NCBI GenBank assembly: GCA_964405335.1
Contig: CAYONP010000009.1
Span: 20,486 to 84,485, forward strand
Origin: CAYONP01 sp964405335
GTDB lineage: Bacteria; Armatimonadota; UBA10988
Direction of reading: 5' to 3'
DNA length: 64,000 nucleotides
The notes under the pieces are model-generated. The model saw only the letters and a program-made list of their open reading frames with translations. It did no database searches and was not told where the DNA came from. The position numbers were made by a program, and so were the translations under genes. Within the stretch, counting starts at the first letter, position 1. The number at the start of each line of letters is the position of its first letter. Shown here piece after piece: positions 1 to 8,343 of this stretch.

Positions 1-875
1 CCAAGGACGTCGGTCAGGCCAGCCAACCGGACCTCGGTGCGGTCGCCGACTCCGGGGATGGTCTGAACCACTCCGGTGCCGGTGTTCGGCGTGTTCGGTA
101 CGAAGAGCGACGAACGATAGCACTGCATACCGTAGTCGTTGACCGGAACCACGTACGCACGAAACGCCTCGATCCCGGTGACCGACGCGGTGCTTCCGAG
201 CCACAGCGCGGAGGATGCTCCAATGACCCCCGAGACCGTGCCGCTGGCGTTGATCCCCATGGCGGTGGAGTTGGTGGGCGACAGGTCGACGCGGGAGCCC
301 GACAACGGCCAGACCGTCGCGCGCTGCGTCGAGCTTGCGTGCGGCGCCGGGATCGTCGCCCACCCGACTGTCGTGCCGTCGGGTCGAACGGCCGTGGCGA
401 CTGATCTGAAGGCCTGCTTCGGGACAGACAGGGCGACGAGCGTGCCAGGCCGGCCATCGATATCGTTGCCGCCCGTGTCGACGCGATCGAACGGCTCCCA
501 GCGGCACGGCCGGCTATCGCTCGTGGAGGTCTCGAGATAGGCTGCGGCAAGGTAGCCGCCCGGCGCGCCACTCGCCGGATCGCTCAAGCAGTTCTGAGCT
601 TCGCCGTGGTAGCCGCTGCCGTATGTCCGGTACCCGAGGTTGCCCAGGCCGGTCGCGGTGTAGCCCGAGCCGCTGGGCGGGATCCAGGCAACGGGCGTTC
701 CACCACCGCCCCCGCCGCCGCCGCCGCCGCCGCCCGGCTTGGCGCGGTCGGCCGCCGCCGAGAGGTCGTCATCGACCAACTGGCCGCCGCCCCCGCCCCC
801 GCAGCCGGCGACAACGAAGCAGAACGTCAGCACCAGGCCCGTCAGAGCGAGCCGGTTCAGGTCGTGTCGTCGCAT
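1..875 (-). CDS. HAF-repeat-like lipoprotein, C-terminus cut by window edge
   Basis: Open from an ATG at 873-875 to the window edge, so the C-terminus is missing (291 codons visible). The N-terminus is a lipoprotein signal (MRR, hydrophobic core, lipobox VAGC with Cys25), followed by glycine runs (residues 25-30 and a roughly 12-Gly stretch near 50). The mature part contains a segment like the extracellular HAF repeat (GINASGTVSG followed by ALWLG). A GGAG ribosome site lies 7 nt before the ATG. The first 25 residues and the upstream DNA are nearly identical to the next gene (1153-2376), so the two are recent paralogs or share a homogenised 5' end. The function of HAF-repeat proteins is unknown; an outer-membrane or exported location is inferred from the lipobox only. 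Confidence 0.75.
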   Translation of the reverse strand, partial: MRRHDLNRLALTGLVLTFCFVVAGCGGGGGGQLVDDDLSAAADRAKPGGGGGGGGGGGGTPVAWIPPSGSGYTATGLGNLGYRTYGSGYHGEAQNCLSDPASGAPGGYLAAAYLETSTSDSRPCRWEPFDRVDTGGNDIDGRPGTLVALSVPKQAFRSVATAVRPDGTTVGWATIPAPHASSTQRATVWPLSGSRVDLSPTNSTAMGINASGTVSGVIGASSALWLGSTASVTGIEAFRAYVVPVNDYGMQCYRSSLFVPNTPNTGTGVVQTIPGVGDRTEVRLAGLTDVL

Positions 876-973
876 CGTCTTCTCCTTCGCCCACCGCGGC
901 CACGTGGCCGCCGGCGCTAAATCGGATATGTAGCTCCGAACTCTGTGCGAAGTCTTTGCCGACGGTGCGAGGC
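786..973. repeat. 188-bp direct repeat, copy 1 (5' end of HAF lipoprotein genes)
   Basis: This stretch covers the promoter/leader and the first 30 or so codons of the lipoprotein gene at 1-875. It matches 2287-2474 at a constant offset of 1501 bp with only scattered substitutions. The identity fades inside both coding regions just after the lipobox. Confidence 0.8.
896..911 (-). promoter_or_regulatory. 16-nt perfect palindrome in the leader of the first HAF lipoprotein gene
   Basis: GCGGCCACGTGGCCGC is a perfect dyad 20 nt upstream of the ATG at 875. The equivalent site before the paralog (2397-2412) is also a perfect 16-nt palindrome but with a different centre. In RNA it would form a 6-bp stem with a 4-nt loop; as DNA it could be an operator. 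Confidence 0.4.
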
Positions 974-1092
974 AACGGCGGCATCGCCATGAGTCAGATG
1001 GCGCTTGTGGAAGCTCCGCATCAGCCTCGGCGTCGCCTCGTCCGAGACCTTCCACAGGCTCATCAACAGGCTCCTCACCCTCCCCCGGAGGC

Positions 1093-1125
1093 GCCCGCGA
1101 CGGGTCGCTCCAACCCGTCGCGGGC
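1093..1125. terminator. 13-bp stem hairpin downstream of the second HAF lipoprotein gene
   Basis: A perfect 13-bp inverted repeat (GCCCGCGACGGGT and its complement, loop of 7 nt at 1106-1112) begins 28 nt past the stop codon of the minus-strand gene ending at 1153. No T-run follows, so an intrinsic terminator is plausible but unproven. Confidence 0.45.
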
Positions 1126-1152
1126 ACTGAGCGCCCCTGTCATGGGTGCTGG

Positions 1153-2376
1153 CTAGGCGCTCGGCTTCAGCAGGATGCTGACCTCCTGGCCGTCCTGGAG
1201 CGCCCAACACAGAATGGACCCATTGGCGTTGACCGCCACGGCGCGGGTCAGCGTGTAACTCGGGTCGTTGACCAGGTCTTGTAGCCGGCGCAGGCCGCTC
1301 GCCGCGTCCCACACGAAGGGGTCTCCCCACGGCGTGTTGTCCTCTACGAGGGAGCCGAGCGGCTTGGTGTCACCGACCACCACGTCCGTGCCCGCCACGA
1401 CCGCGTAGCCGGTGGCGTCGCTGTGCCCTGCCCACGGGGTGGCGCCCTGATCCTCGTGCAGCGACTGGGTGGTCCAGACCAGGGTCGTCGGACCGTCCGC
1501 CCGCCACAGAGTGGCCCGGCCCGTGCCGCTGCCGGCGTCGATCAGCATTCCGGCCACGTCGCCCTGGTTGTTGATGGTGTGCCCGCCCTCGATGGTACCG
1601 TCGAGGACGGTCAGCTCGTGCCGCGTGTAGTCGGCGCCGGTGTAGGTCCGCGACGTCGTGCCGCTGTAGGTGGCGGCGAAGGTGCCCCAGCGCGAGCCGT
1701 TGCCCGCCAGGATCAGCCCGTTGGCCAGGTCCATGGGCCACAGGTTGTGGTCCCAGGACAGGTACTGGCCGTTGGCAAGGCGGACCCAGGAGCCATAGCG
1801 GGTGGTCTTGCCCGACTTGGCGTAGGCGCCGTCCCCGCTCATGTCGCCGTTGTCGTTGACGTGATAGAAGAAGTGGGTCCCGTTGAGGAGCTTCTCATCC
1901 CTCACGGGCTCCGCCACGAAGCCACGATCGCCTGCAGGCCAGAACACCGCCCGGTCCTGCCAGCCCGTCTTGGTCTTGGCCCACCCAAAGCCGGCCAGGT
2001 CACCCCGGCTGTTGACCGAGTGGGCGTAGGAGTCGCGCTGGATCCCGCTCACCGTACCCAGCGTCCGGGCGACACCGTTGGCGTCCCAGGCCACAGCCTG
2101 GGGCGTGTCGGTGGCATCGGACGACCACCCACACGGGAGATCGTCCCCGTTGCTCACCGCCAGGTCCATGCCTGCGTGGCGCGCTCCAGCCACCAGCGGC
2201 TGCAGCGGCACGACTTGATAGGCGCTCGCCGCCGCCCGGCTTGCCGCCGGGCCCAGCCCCAGCAGGTCGCCACCGGCAGCCAACGTGCCGCCCCCGCCCC
2301 CGCAGCCCGCGACAACGAGGCAGAACGTCAGCACCAGGCCCGTCAGGGCGAGCCTGCTGAGATCGAGTCGTCGCAT
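1153..2376 (-). CDS. HAF-repeat lipoprotein
   Basis: 407-residue protein starting at the ATG at 2374-2376, chosen because it gives a lipoprotein signal (lipobox VAGC, Cys25) with a GGAG ribosome site 7 nt upstream; the reading frame is open further upstream but without coding character. The mature protein has several HAF-type units, for example HSVNSRGDLAGFG, INNQGDVAGM with a following ATLWRADG, and a last unit VNANGSILCWAL. HAF repeats occur in exported proteins of unknown function. A paralog lies immediately downstream (1-875) with a near-identical leader. The hairpin at 1093-1125 may end transcription. Confidence 0.85.
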   Translation of the reverse strand: MRRLDLSRLALTGLVLTFCLVVAGCGGGGGTLAAGGDLLGLGPAASRAAASAYQVVPLQPLVAGARHAGMDLAVSNGDDLPCGWSSDATDTPQAVAWDANGVARTLGTVSGIQRDSYAHSVNSRGDLAGFGWAKTKTGWQDRAVFWPAGDRGFVAEPVRDEKLLNGTHFFYHVNDNGDMSGDGAYAKSGKTTRYGSWVRLANGQYLSWDHNLWPMDLANGLILAGNGSRWGTFAATYSGTTSRTYTGADYTRHELTVLDGTIEGGHTINNQGDVAGMLIDAGSGTGRATLWRADGPTTLVWTTQSLHEDQGATPWAGHSDATGYAVVAGTDVVVGDTKPLGSLVEDNTPWGDPFVWDAASGLRRLQDLVNDPSYTLTRAVAVNANGSILCWALQDGQEVSILLKPSA

Positions 2377-2474
2377 CGTCTTCTCCCTCGCCCGCCGCGG
2401 CCGCGCGGCCGCCGGCGCTAAATCGGATATATAGGTCCGAACTCTGTGCGAAGTCTTTGCCGACGGTGCGAGGC
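2287..2474. repeat. 188-bp direct repeat, copy 2
   Basis: Partner of 786-973, at a constant 1501-bp offset. It contains the leader, ribosome site, signal sequence and lipobox codons of the lipoprotein gene at 1153-2376. Confidence 0.8.
2397..2412 (-). promoter_or_regulatory. 16-nt perfect palindrome in the leader of the second HAF lipoprotein gene
   Basis: GCGGCCGCGCGGCCGC lies 20 nt before the ATG at 2376, exactly as in the paralog. The two central tetranucleotides differ but both are self-complementary, so dyad symmetry is kept in both copies. Confidence 0.4.
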
Positions 2475-2519
2475 GACGGTCGAACCGAACCGGATCGGCC
2501 GACCAGGTTGGAGTTAGGA

Positions 2520-5500
2520 TCAGCCTGCAAGCCCGCGGAGGAGGCAGAGTGCTCGCTCGCCGGCCTGGCGGATGGTCCACCCGCGACCCTGTTCGGACGC
2601 GGCTTCGAACGCCTGCTCACCGAGCGTCTCACGCCATTGCGACAACGGCCCGGTGAGCTGCACGTCATGGACCTCGAGGGCCGGCGCGACATTGGCGATG
2701 CGGTAGGCAGCGGCCGCAGACACGAGCCGGACCGCGTCGGCGGATGCGAGTGCCGGTATCAGGCTGACCCCCTCGATCGTGGCCAGCACTCCGAGCTCGA
2801 GGTCGTGGCCCAGGGCGCGTTCGAGCACCTTGGCGTAGGCATCCACCGCGGCTGCCGGCCGGCCGCGCTCGCGTTCCAGATGCGCCAGGGCGACGTCGAG
2901 ATAGGCCACCTGAAGGGGCTCGCCGGCCAGGTCCATCGCATCTCGTGCCTGGCGGAAGTACCACTCGGCCGGGCCGTAGTCGCCACGGCGTTGAGCGATC
3001 GCCGCCAAGCCGGCTTGATCGCTCGCTATCCGGTATGGCTGCTGGAGGACCTCGGCCAGCGACAAGGCCTGCCGATAGCCCGCCTCGGCGGCCGGTAGGT
3101 CGCCCTGGTGGAAAGCGATGCAGGCGACCATGCGAACGACGTGCTCCTCGAGTACGGGATCGCCTTCGCGCCGTGTGGCCGGCACGGCCTGAGCGAAGAT
3201 CCGGCTCGCGGCTTCGAGGTTCTGGCTGCGGCGCAGCCAGTGCGCGATCATCACCAGCGACCAGACCGACGACCGGTCGTCCGCGCTCCGGCCGAGCTGG
3301 TCGAGGGCCTCGGCCTCCAGGTCGTCGGCCTCGGCCAGGCGCCCCTCGAGGCGCGCCAGCGTGCTCAGGCCGAACAGGGCGGTGGCCGCGGCGTTGCGAT
3401 CCCCGAGCTCGCGAGCCAGGCCCAGATTCTGTTGCAGCCGGTCGGCGTCGGGCAGGCCCGGCATGGGACCGCCCGGTTGGTGGTCGCGCGCGAGCTGCAA
3501 ACCGGCCATGTGCGTCAGCGCCTTCATCTGCTCGTGCCGGTCGCCGGCTTCGGCCCACAGCAGCAGGCTCTGTTCGGCCAGTTGGTACGCCTCCAGCAGA
3601 CGACCCTCAATGGTCGCCGCCACGTAGAGTCGTCCCAGGAAGGCGGCCAGCCGCCGCCGGTCCAATACCTGCTCGGCCGACTTCTGCGCGAGATGCCAGT
3701 GCCGGGCCGCTTCGGCGGCATCCTGATCGGCCGGCGGCAACAGCACCAGCAGATAGTGGGCCATGGCCTCGGCGGCGTGGTCACCCGCAGCAGTCCCGGC
3801 CCGCAGGGCCTCGGCGGCCCAGGTGGCGGCCTGGTCGTGACGGCCCAGCCGAAAGGCCAGCAGGCCGGCCGCCAGGGCCGCGGTCGCCCGAGCGGCAGTC
3901 AGCGTCTGGGCGCCCGGTGCGGCGAGCACAGCCTCCAGTTGTTCCAGGCCCTGGCTCCATCTGGCCTGCTGGTTCCAAAGCGCTCCGAGGGTGGCGGCCA
4001 ATCGCAGGCCGTCGTCGGCCTGCTCCGCCCGCGACAGCGCTTCATCCAGGGCCATCTGAAGGTTGGCCTGCTCCTCGGCCAGTCGGCTAAGCCACACCGC
4101 CTCGTCGATCGGCCTGCCCGGCGCACCGTCGCCCAGCGCGGCGGCGAAGCAGGCGACCATCCGCGCCGACGCTCTCGGTCGCTCGCCGCGCTCGACCAAC
4201 CGCTCAGCCGCGAACTCGCGGATCGTCTCGAACATCCGGTACCGCGGCTCGTCGCCCGTCAGGTCGAGCTGGAGCAGCGACCAGCCGCGGAGTAGCTCGA
4301 GGTAGTCTCTGGCCGAGGGCTCCTCGCCCACCGCTTCGGCGGCCTCGGCGCCGAAACTGCCGGCGAAGACGGACAGCCGCGCGAGGAAGGCCTGGAACGG
4401 CTCCGACAGCAGTTGGTAGCTCCAGGCGATGGCGGCTTCGAGCGTGCGGTGGCGTTCGGGCCGCCGGTCCGATCGCGCGGCCCGCCAGTGCAGCCGTTCG
4501 TCGAGCCGCTCGGCGAGGCGATGGACGCTCATCGACGGCAGGCGCGCAACCGCCAGCTCGAGCGCCAAGGGGATCCCCTCGAGGCCGGTGCAGACCGCGA
4601 CTACCGCCGCCGCATTGCGTTCGCTCAAGACGAAATCAGGCACGGTGGCGCGGGCCCGATCGACGAACAGTTGCACACTCGGAACGCCGGCCACGGCGGC
4701 GATGTCGGCGCGCTCGCTCGGCAGGTCCAGCGGCTCGACCGGCACGGGTCGTTCGCCGGACAGGCCCAGTCTGCGCCGCGAGGTGGCCAGGCAGAGCAGC
4801 GACGGGCAGTCCTCGAGCAGCTTGCCGATGACCAGACCGGCCTCGGGCGTGAACTGCTCGAGGTTGTCCAGGATCAGCAGGCCGGGATGCTCGCCAAAGA
4901 ACCAGCGAAGCTGCTGATCCACGTGGCTCTGGGGTTCCAGGCCGATCCGGCGCAGAATCTCAAAGGTGAGGTCGGCCGCCGTTCGCAGGTCGGAAGCCTG
5001 AACGAACCAGGCCAGAGTGCCGCAGGTCCGCGCCATGTGCCAGCCGACCTCGACCGCCAGCCGTGTCTTGCCGCTGCCGCCCGGGCCGGTGAGGGTCACC
5101 AGGCGCGTGTCGTCGAGCAGCAACTCGGTCACCGCCGCGATCGCCGCCTCACGGCCATACGTTCGGCCCAGCACCGCGGGCAGCGCGGCGGTCACCGGCC
5201 GCTCCAGCGCCAATGGCTGCCCCACCGCGGCGCTGTCGGTGGCGAAGATCCCACAAGCCGCCGCTCCAGACCGGAGCCGGTACTCGCCCAGGCTAACCAG
5301 GCTCAAGTGCCGGCGGGCGCCCTGGCGCAGCAAGGCGGCGGTGGCCTCGGTCACGAGCAGTTGCCCATCCACCGCGGCGCGACGCAGTTGCTCGACCGAT
5401 TCGGCTGCGGGACCGTCGAGCCGGAGGCTGACGTCAGCGGTATGGACGGCCAGCGCGAACTCGTTGTCGCGGACCCGCTCAGCGAAGGCGAACGCGTCGC

Positions 5501-6407
5501 CGGCGCGAGCAAAGGCGACCACGATGCCGTCGTCGTCGCGACGCGCCGGCACGGCACCGAATCGTTCGGCCTCGTCGGCAAGGCAGGCTGGCGCCGCGAC
5601 GAAGGTCACGGTGCCGGTCAGGTCCGGATCACCGGCGGGCCGAAGGTCGAGCACCGCCAGGTCTTGGCGGGCCTTGTCGGGCTCGCCCAGCAGGGCCAGC
5701 AGCTCGGTGTCGGGTTCCCAGTCGCCGGTTCGGCGGCGCCTGGCGACGAACCCGTCGAGATGCCGACGAGCCGCCGCGCGGTCGTCCACGGCCAGCTCGA
5801 GCTGCACGAGTCGACGGAGCAGTGGTTCGCAATCCGGCTCGGCCGAGTTGCCCAGGCGGGCCACCCGCAGGGCCTCGCCCGGCCGGCCGGCGGCGACATG
5901 CCACTCCACCAGCGCTTCCACTGCTTCGACGAAGCACTGCCGCAGCCGCGCCTCCTCGCTCAGCACCCACCGTTCGTAGCAGCAGGGCAGCAGCGGACCG
6001 CCATAGACCGACACGACCTGCTCGAATCGCGCTTGGCGCAACTCGTCGGTCGCCCGACCTGCCGCCTGGTAAGCCGCATCGAGCTGCTGCACGTCGGTCT
6101 CGAGCAGCTCATCCCGAACCCAGACCGACCGCCGGTCGGCTAGGACAAGCGTCTCCTTAGCCTGCTCCGGAGGGCAGAGCTGGCGGCGCAGGACGGATAG
6201 AGTGTAGCTCAGTCTGCCGCGCCCGCTGTCGGCTCCGCAACCGGGCCAGAGCAGCTCGATCAGCTCGTCACGTTCGTGCCGGCGGTGCGGGTGGTAGGTC
6301 AGGTAGGCGAGCAGTGAGGCCGCCTTCTGCGTGCGGAAGCGACAGAGCGTGCCGCCGGCATGCCGAACCTCGAGGGAGCCGAGCAGCCGTACCTGGTAGC
6401 CAACCAC
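2520..6407 (-). CDS. SARP/AfsR-type transcriptional regulator with degenerate cyclase, NB-ARC ATPase and TPR domains
   Basis: About 1295 residues. I start it at the GTG at 6405-6407 (GGAAGG 8 nt upstream, protein begins VGYQVRLLGSLEVR, the usual start of the winged-helix domain); an in-frame TTG at 6479 would add 24 atypical residues. Domains in order: OmpR-like DNA-binding domain (1-85), bacterial transcriptional activator domain (about 100-245), a segment resembling a class III adenylate/guanylate cyclase without the catalytic metal residues (about 265-395, e.g. GIVVAFARAGDAFAFAERV and GQLLVTEATAALLRQ), an NB-ARC/AAA module (Walker A GPGGSGKT near 441, Walker B LLILDNL near 510), then a long TPR-rich C-terminus. 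Such proteins activate nearby operons in response to ligand or partner binding. Targets here are unknown; gmd lies upstream on the same strand. Confidence 0.9.
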   Translation of the reverse strand: MVGYQVRLLGSLEVRHAGGTLCRFRTQKAASLLAYLTYHPHRRHERDELIELLWPGCGADSGRGRLSYTLSVLRRQLCPPEQAKETLVLADRRSVWVRDELLETDVQQLDAAYQAAGRATDELRQARFEQVVSVYGGPLLPCCYERWVLSEEARLRQCFVEAVEALVEWHVAAGRPGEALRVARLGNSAEPDCEPLLRRLVQLELAVDDRAAARRHLDGFVARRRRTGDWEPDTELLALLGEPDKARQDLAVLDLRPAGDPDLTGTVTFVAAPACLADEAERFGAVPARRDDDGIVVAFARAGDAFAFAERVRDNEFALAVHTADVSLRLDGPAAESVEQLRRAAVDGQLLVTEATAALLRQGARRHLSLVSLGEYRLRSGAAACGIFATDSAAVGQPLALERPVTAALPAVLGRTYGREAAIAAVTELLLDDTRLVTLTGPGGSGKTRLAVEVGWHMARTCGTLAWFVQASDLRTAADLTFEILRRIGLEPQSHVDQQLRWFFGEHPGLLILDNLEQFTPEAGLVIGKLLEDCPSLLCLATSRRRLGLSGERPVPVEPLDLPSERADIAAVAGVPSVQLFVDRARATVPDFVLSERNAAAVVAVCTGLEGIPLALELAVARLPSMSVHRLAERLDERLHWRAARSDRRPERHRTLEAAIAWSYQLLSEPFQAFLARLSVFAGSFGAEAAEAVGEEPSARDYLELLRGWSLLQLDLTGDEPRYRMFETIREFAAERLVERGERPRASARMVACFAAALGDGAPGRPIDEAVWLSRLAEEQANLQMALDEALSRAEQADDGLRLAATLGALWNQQARWSQGLEQLEAVLAAPGAQTLTAARATAALAAGLLAFRLGRHDQAATWAAEALRAGTAAGDHAAEAMAHYLLVLLPPADQDAAEAARHWHLAQKSAEQVLDRRRLAAFLGRLYVAATIEGRLLEAYQLAEQSLLLWAEAGDRHEQMKALTHMAGLQLARDHQPGGPMPGLPDADRLQQNLGLARELGDRNAAATALFGLSTLARLEGRLAEADDLEAEALDQLGRSADDRSSVWSLVMIAHWLRRSQNLEAASRIFAQAVPATRREGDPVLEEHVVRMVACIAFHQGDLPAAEAGYRQALSLAEVLQQPYRIASDQAGLAAIAQRRGDYGPAEWYFRQARDAMDLAGEPLQVAYLDVALAHLERERGRPAAAVDAYAKVLERALGHDLELGVLATIEGVSLIPALASADAVRLVSAAAAYRIANVAPALEVHDVQLTGPLSQWRETLGEQAFEAASEQGRGWTIRQAGERALCLLRGLAG

Positions 6408-6573
6408 CTGACCGACCTTCCCCGACGGCGGACCTGCTCGCCCTGCGGAACAGAAGCGATGTGTACACCAGTGTGTCAATAACGGCGGCGCGAGTCAAGT
6501 GAACGCAATCCCACCAGAGATTGAATCCAGGCGATTGGGTGGCCAACCGCGCTCAGGTCGAACGGCACGCCCT

Positions 6574-7623
6574 TCAGCGCGCTGTTGCGGCGTCACCGCC
6601 GCGGCCTGAGGAGCGCGTCAGCCGCGCCAGGTCCGACCGCACCATCAGCTCGACCAGCTCGGCGAAACTGACCTTCGGCTGCCAACCAAGCTCGGTCCGG
6701 GCCTTGCTCGGATCGCTCAGCAGCAGGTGTACCTCGGCCGGGCGGAAAAACCGCTCGTCGAGCCGCACCACGGCGCGGCCGGTCTTGGAGCAGCGGCCCA
6801 CCTCGTCGAGCCCTTCGCCCTCCCACGCCAGCTCAATCCCGGCGGCGCCGAAGGCCAGCTCGACGAAGTGCCGCACGGTGTGCGTCGCGCCCGTGCCGAC
6901 CACGTAGTCGTCTGGCTCGTCGCGCTGGAGCATCCGCCACATCGCCTCGACGTAATCGCCGGCGAAGCCCCAGTCGCGCTTGGCGTCCAAGTTGCCAAGC
7001 CGTAGGGAGTCGCTCAGGCCGAGCCGGATCCGCGCGGCGCCGTCGCTGATCTTGCGGGTGACGAACTCGAGCCCGCGCCGTGGACTCTCGTGGTTGAACA
7101 GGATACCGCTGCAGGCGTACAGGTCATAGCTTTCGCGGAAGTTGACCGTGATATAATGGCCGTAGACCTTGGCCACGCCGTACGGGCTGCGGGGATGGAA
7201 CGGCGTCGTCTCGCGCTGCGGGGTCTCGCGCACCTGGCCGAACATCTCGCTCGAGCTGGCCTGGTAGAACCGCGCGCCCGGCGCCGCGCGGCGCATCGCC
7301 TCGAGCATCCGCATCACGCCCAGGGCGGTGATCTCGCCGGTCAGCTCGGGCTGGTTCCAGCTCGTCGGGACGAAGCTCTGCGCGGCCAGATTGTAGACTT
7401 CGTCGGGCGACGCCTCGCGGATCGCCTCGGCCAGCGAATGCTGATCGAGCAGGTCACCCGGCAGCAGGCAGAGCTGCTCCTGGATGTGCTCGATGCGGTC
7501 GAAGTTGACGGTGCTGCTGCGGCGCACCAGGCCAAAGACCTGATAGCCGCGCTCGAGCAGCAGCTCGGCCAGGTAGCTGCCGTCCTGGCCGGTGATGCCG
7601 GTGATCAGCGCGCGTCGGCTCAT
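6574..7623 (-). CDS. gmd: GDP-mannose 4,6-dehydratase
   Basis: 349 residues, the usual family length. It converts GDP-D-mannose to GDP-4-keto-6-deoxy-D-mannose, the first step toward GDP-fucose, GDP-rhamnose and related surface sugars; cytoplasmic, NADP-dependent short-chain dehydrogenase/reductase fold. Seen: nucleotide-binding [12 protein letters not shown] at residues 7-18, the substrate/catalytic segment QASSSEMFG, and the catalytic YGVAK (YxxxK). The ATG at 7621-7623 is chosen because the Rossmann motif begins five residues later; the open frame upstream to 8244 translates repeat DNA. No GDP-fucose synthase gene adjoins it, so the end product cannot be told from this window. A GT4 glycosyltransferase and exosortase locus lie 27 kb away. 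Confidence 0.95.
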   Translation of the reverse strand: MSRRALITGITGQDGSYLAELLLERGYQVFGLVRRSSTVNFDRIEHIQEQLCLLPGDLLDQHSLAEAIREASPDEVYNLAAQSFVPTSWNQPELTGEITALGVMRMLEAMRRAAPGARFYQASSSEMFGQVRETPQRETTPFHPRSPYGVAKVYGHYITVNFRESYDLYACSGILFNHESPRRGLEFVTRKISDGAARIRLGLSDSLRLGNLDAKRDWGFAGDYVEAMWRMLQRDEPDDYVVGTGATHTVRHFVELAFGAAGIELAWEGEGLDEVGRCSKTGRAVVRLDERFFRPAEVHLLLSDPSKARTELGWQPKVSFAELVELMVRSDLARLTRSSGRGGDAATAR

Positions 7624-7967
7624 GCGCCGGTGCTCCGCGGCGATCATACCCGCGGCGAGGCCGGGGCTCAAGGGCCGTTTGACGTGGCGAGCAGCCGGCG
7701 CCGGACCGCCCCGCCGCGGGCCAGACGCCGCATGACACGGGTCGAAGTCGTGGACCGACATGGCAGCAGCGCAAGCCCCCACCCCCAACCCCTCCCCCGC
7801 GCGGCGCGGGGGGAGAGGGGAGCCATCGCAACGACCGGACCGCCGGCGTCCTCGCCGGCCGGCGGACGTGCGCGTCGGCCAGGCGCCAACACCTGGCCCC
7901 TCCCCCGCGCGGCGCGGGTGTGGTGGGTGGTGTCGTAGGTGACCGCCTATCTCCCTGACTCCCCTCT

Positions 7968-7986
7968 CCCTGGCGCCGCGCCAGGG
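7968..7986. repeat. palindromic element with 8-bp stem
   Basis: CCCTGGCG-CCG-CGCCAGGG, flanked by CCCCTCT on one side and GGGGAGGGG on the other, so the dyad extends imperfectly outward. A similar C-rich/G-rich palindrome is at 7789-7821. Both look like short interspersed palindromes rather than terminators, as no gene ends here. Confidence 0.55.
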
Positions 7987-8080
7987 GGAGGGGTCGGGGC
8001 GGGGGCCGTTAGCGAGCGTGTCGCCGGCCCGGCCACGGCTGGCCAGCGGGCGGGCGGGGACGCCTGCGCGCCGAGGCTCG

Positions 8081-8164
8081 CGCCGCCGGCCCAAGGTAGC
8101 GCGCTCTCGCCGAGAGCGCTGCTCGCGTCGTCGCATCGCCAGTTGCCAACCGGCGCTACGGCGC
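8081..8164. repeat. 84-bp direct repeat, copy A, with two internal hairpins
   Basis: Near-identical to 8176-8259. It contains a perfect 9-bp stem with one central base (GCGCTCTCG-C-CGAGAGCGC, 8101-8119) followed by a second dyad ending AACCGGCGCTAC. Confidence 0.75.
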
Positions 8165-8175
8165 TTCTGCCTCGA

Positions 8176-8259
8176 CGCCGCCGGCCCAAGGTAGCGCGCT
8201 TTCGCCGAGAGCGCTGCTCGCGTCATCGCATCGCCGGTTACCAACCGGCGCTACGGCGC
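8176..8259. repeat. 84-bp direct repeat, copy B, with two internal hairpins
   Basis: Second copy, 95 bp from copy A. Here the second dyad is perfect (CGCCGGTT-ACC-AACCGGCG), whereas the first has one G-T mismatch; copy A shows the reverse pattern. The nested paired-hairpin layout resembles REP/BIME-type intergenic elements. Confidence 0.75.
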
Positions 8260-8275
8260 CTCCTCCTCGGCGCCG

Positions 8276-8300
8276 GCGGGCGGGGACGCCCGCGCTCCGG
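8276..8300. repeat. 25-bp dispersed repeat
   Basis: One of three copies (others 9204-9228 and 9241-9265, one base different). Each has a 7-bp stem GCGGGCG/CGCCCGC around a 4-nt loop followed by GCTCCGG. Confidence 0.65.
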
Positions 8301-8343
8301 CGCTCGCGCCGCGGGCAGGCCGGCAGCGCCCATCGACCGCACC

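Larger units (their letters stand above)
7624..8343. other. 720-bp gene-free region made of palindromic repeats
   Basis: No convincing gene. The region is a patchwork of GC-rich inverted repeats: a C-run/G-run palindrome (7789-7821), a hairpin CCCTGGCG/CGCCAGGG (7968-7986), two 84-bp direct repeats (8081-8164 and 8176-8259) and one copy of a 25-bp dispersed repeat (8276-8300). Long open frames crossing it on either strand are by-products of the base composition. Confidence 0.7.

Noticed and set aside
4413..6143. 576-codon plus-strand frame inside the SARP regulator
   Set aside because: Antisense of the BTAD/NB-ARC coding region with no domain of its own.
7760..7943. Short plus-strand peptides in the repeat region ([18 protein letters not shown])
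   Set aside because: Translation of palindromic GC-rich repeats; such proline/arginine peptides recur wherever the repeat occurs and have no ribosome site.
8081..8300. Possible CRISPR array from regularly spaced repeats
   Set aside because: Only two 84-bp units with internal hairpins and an 11-bp separation; no spacer diversity and no cas genes.
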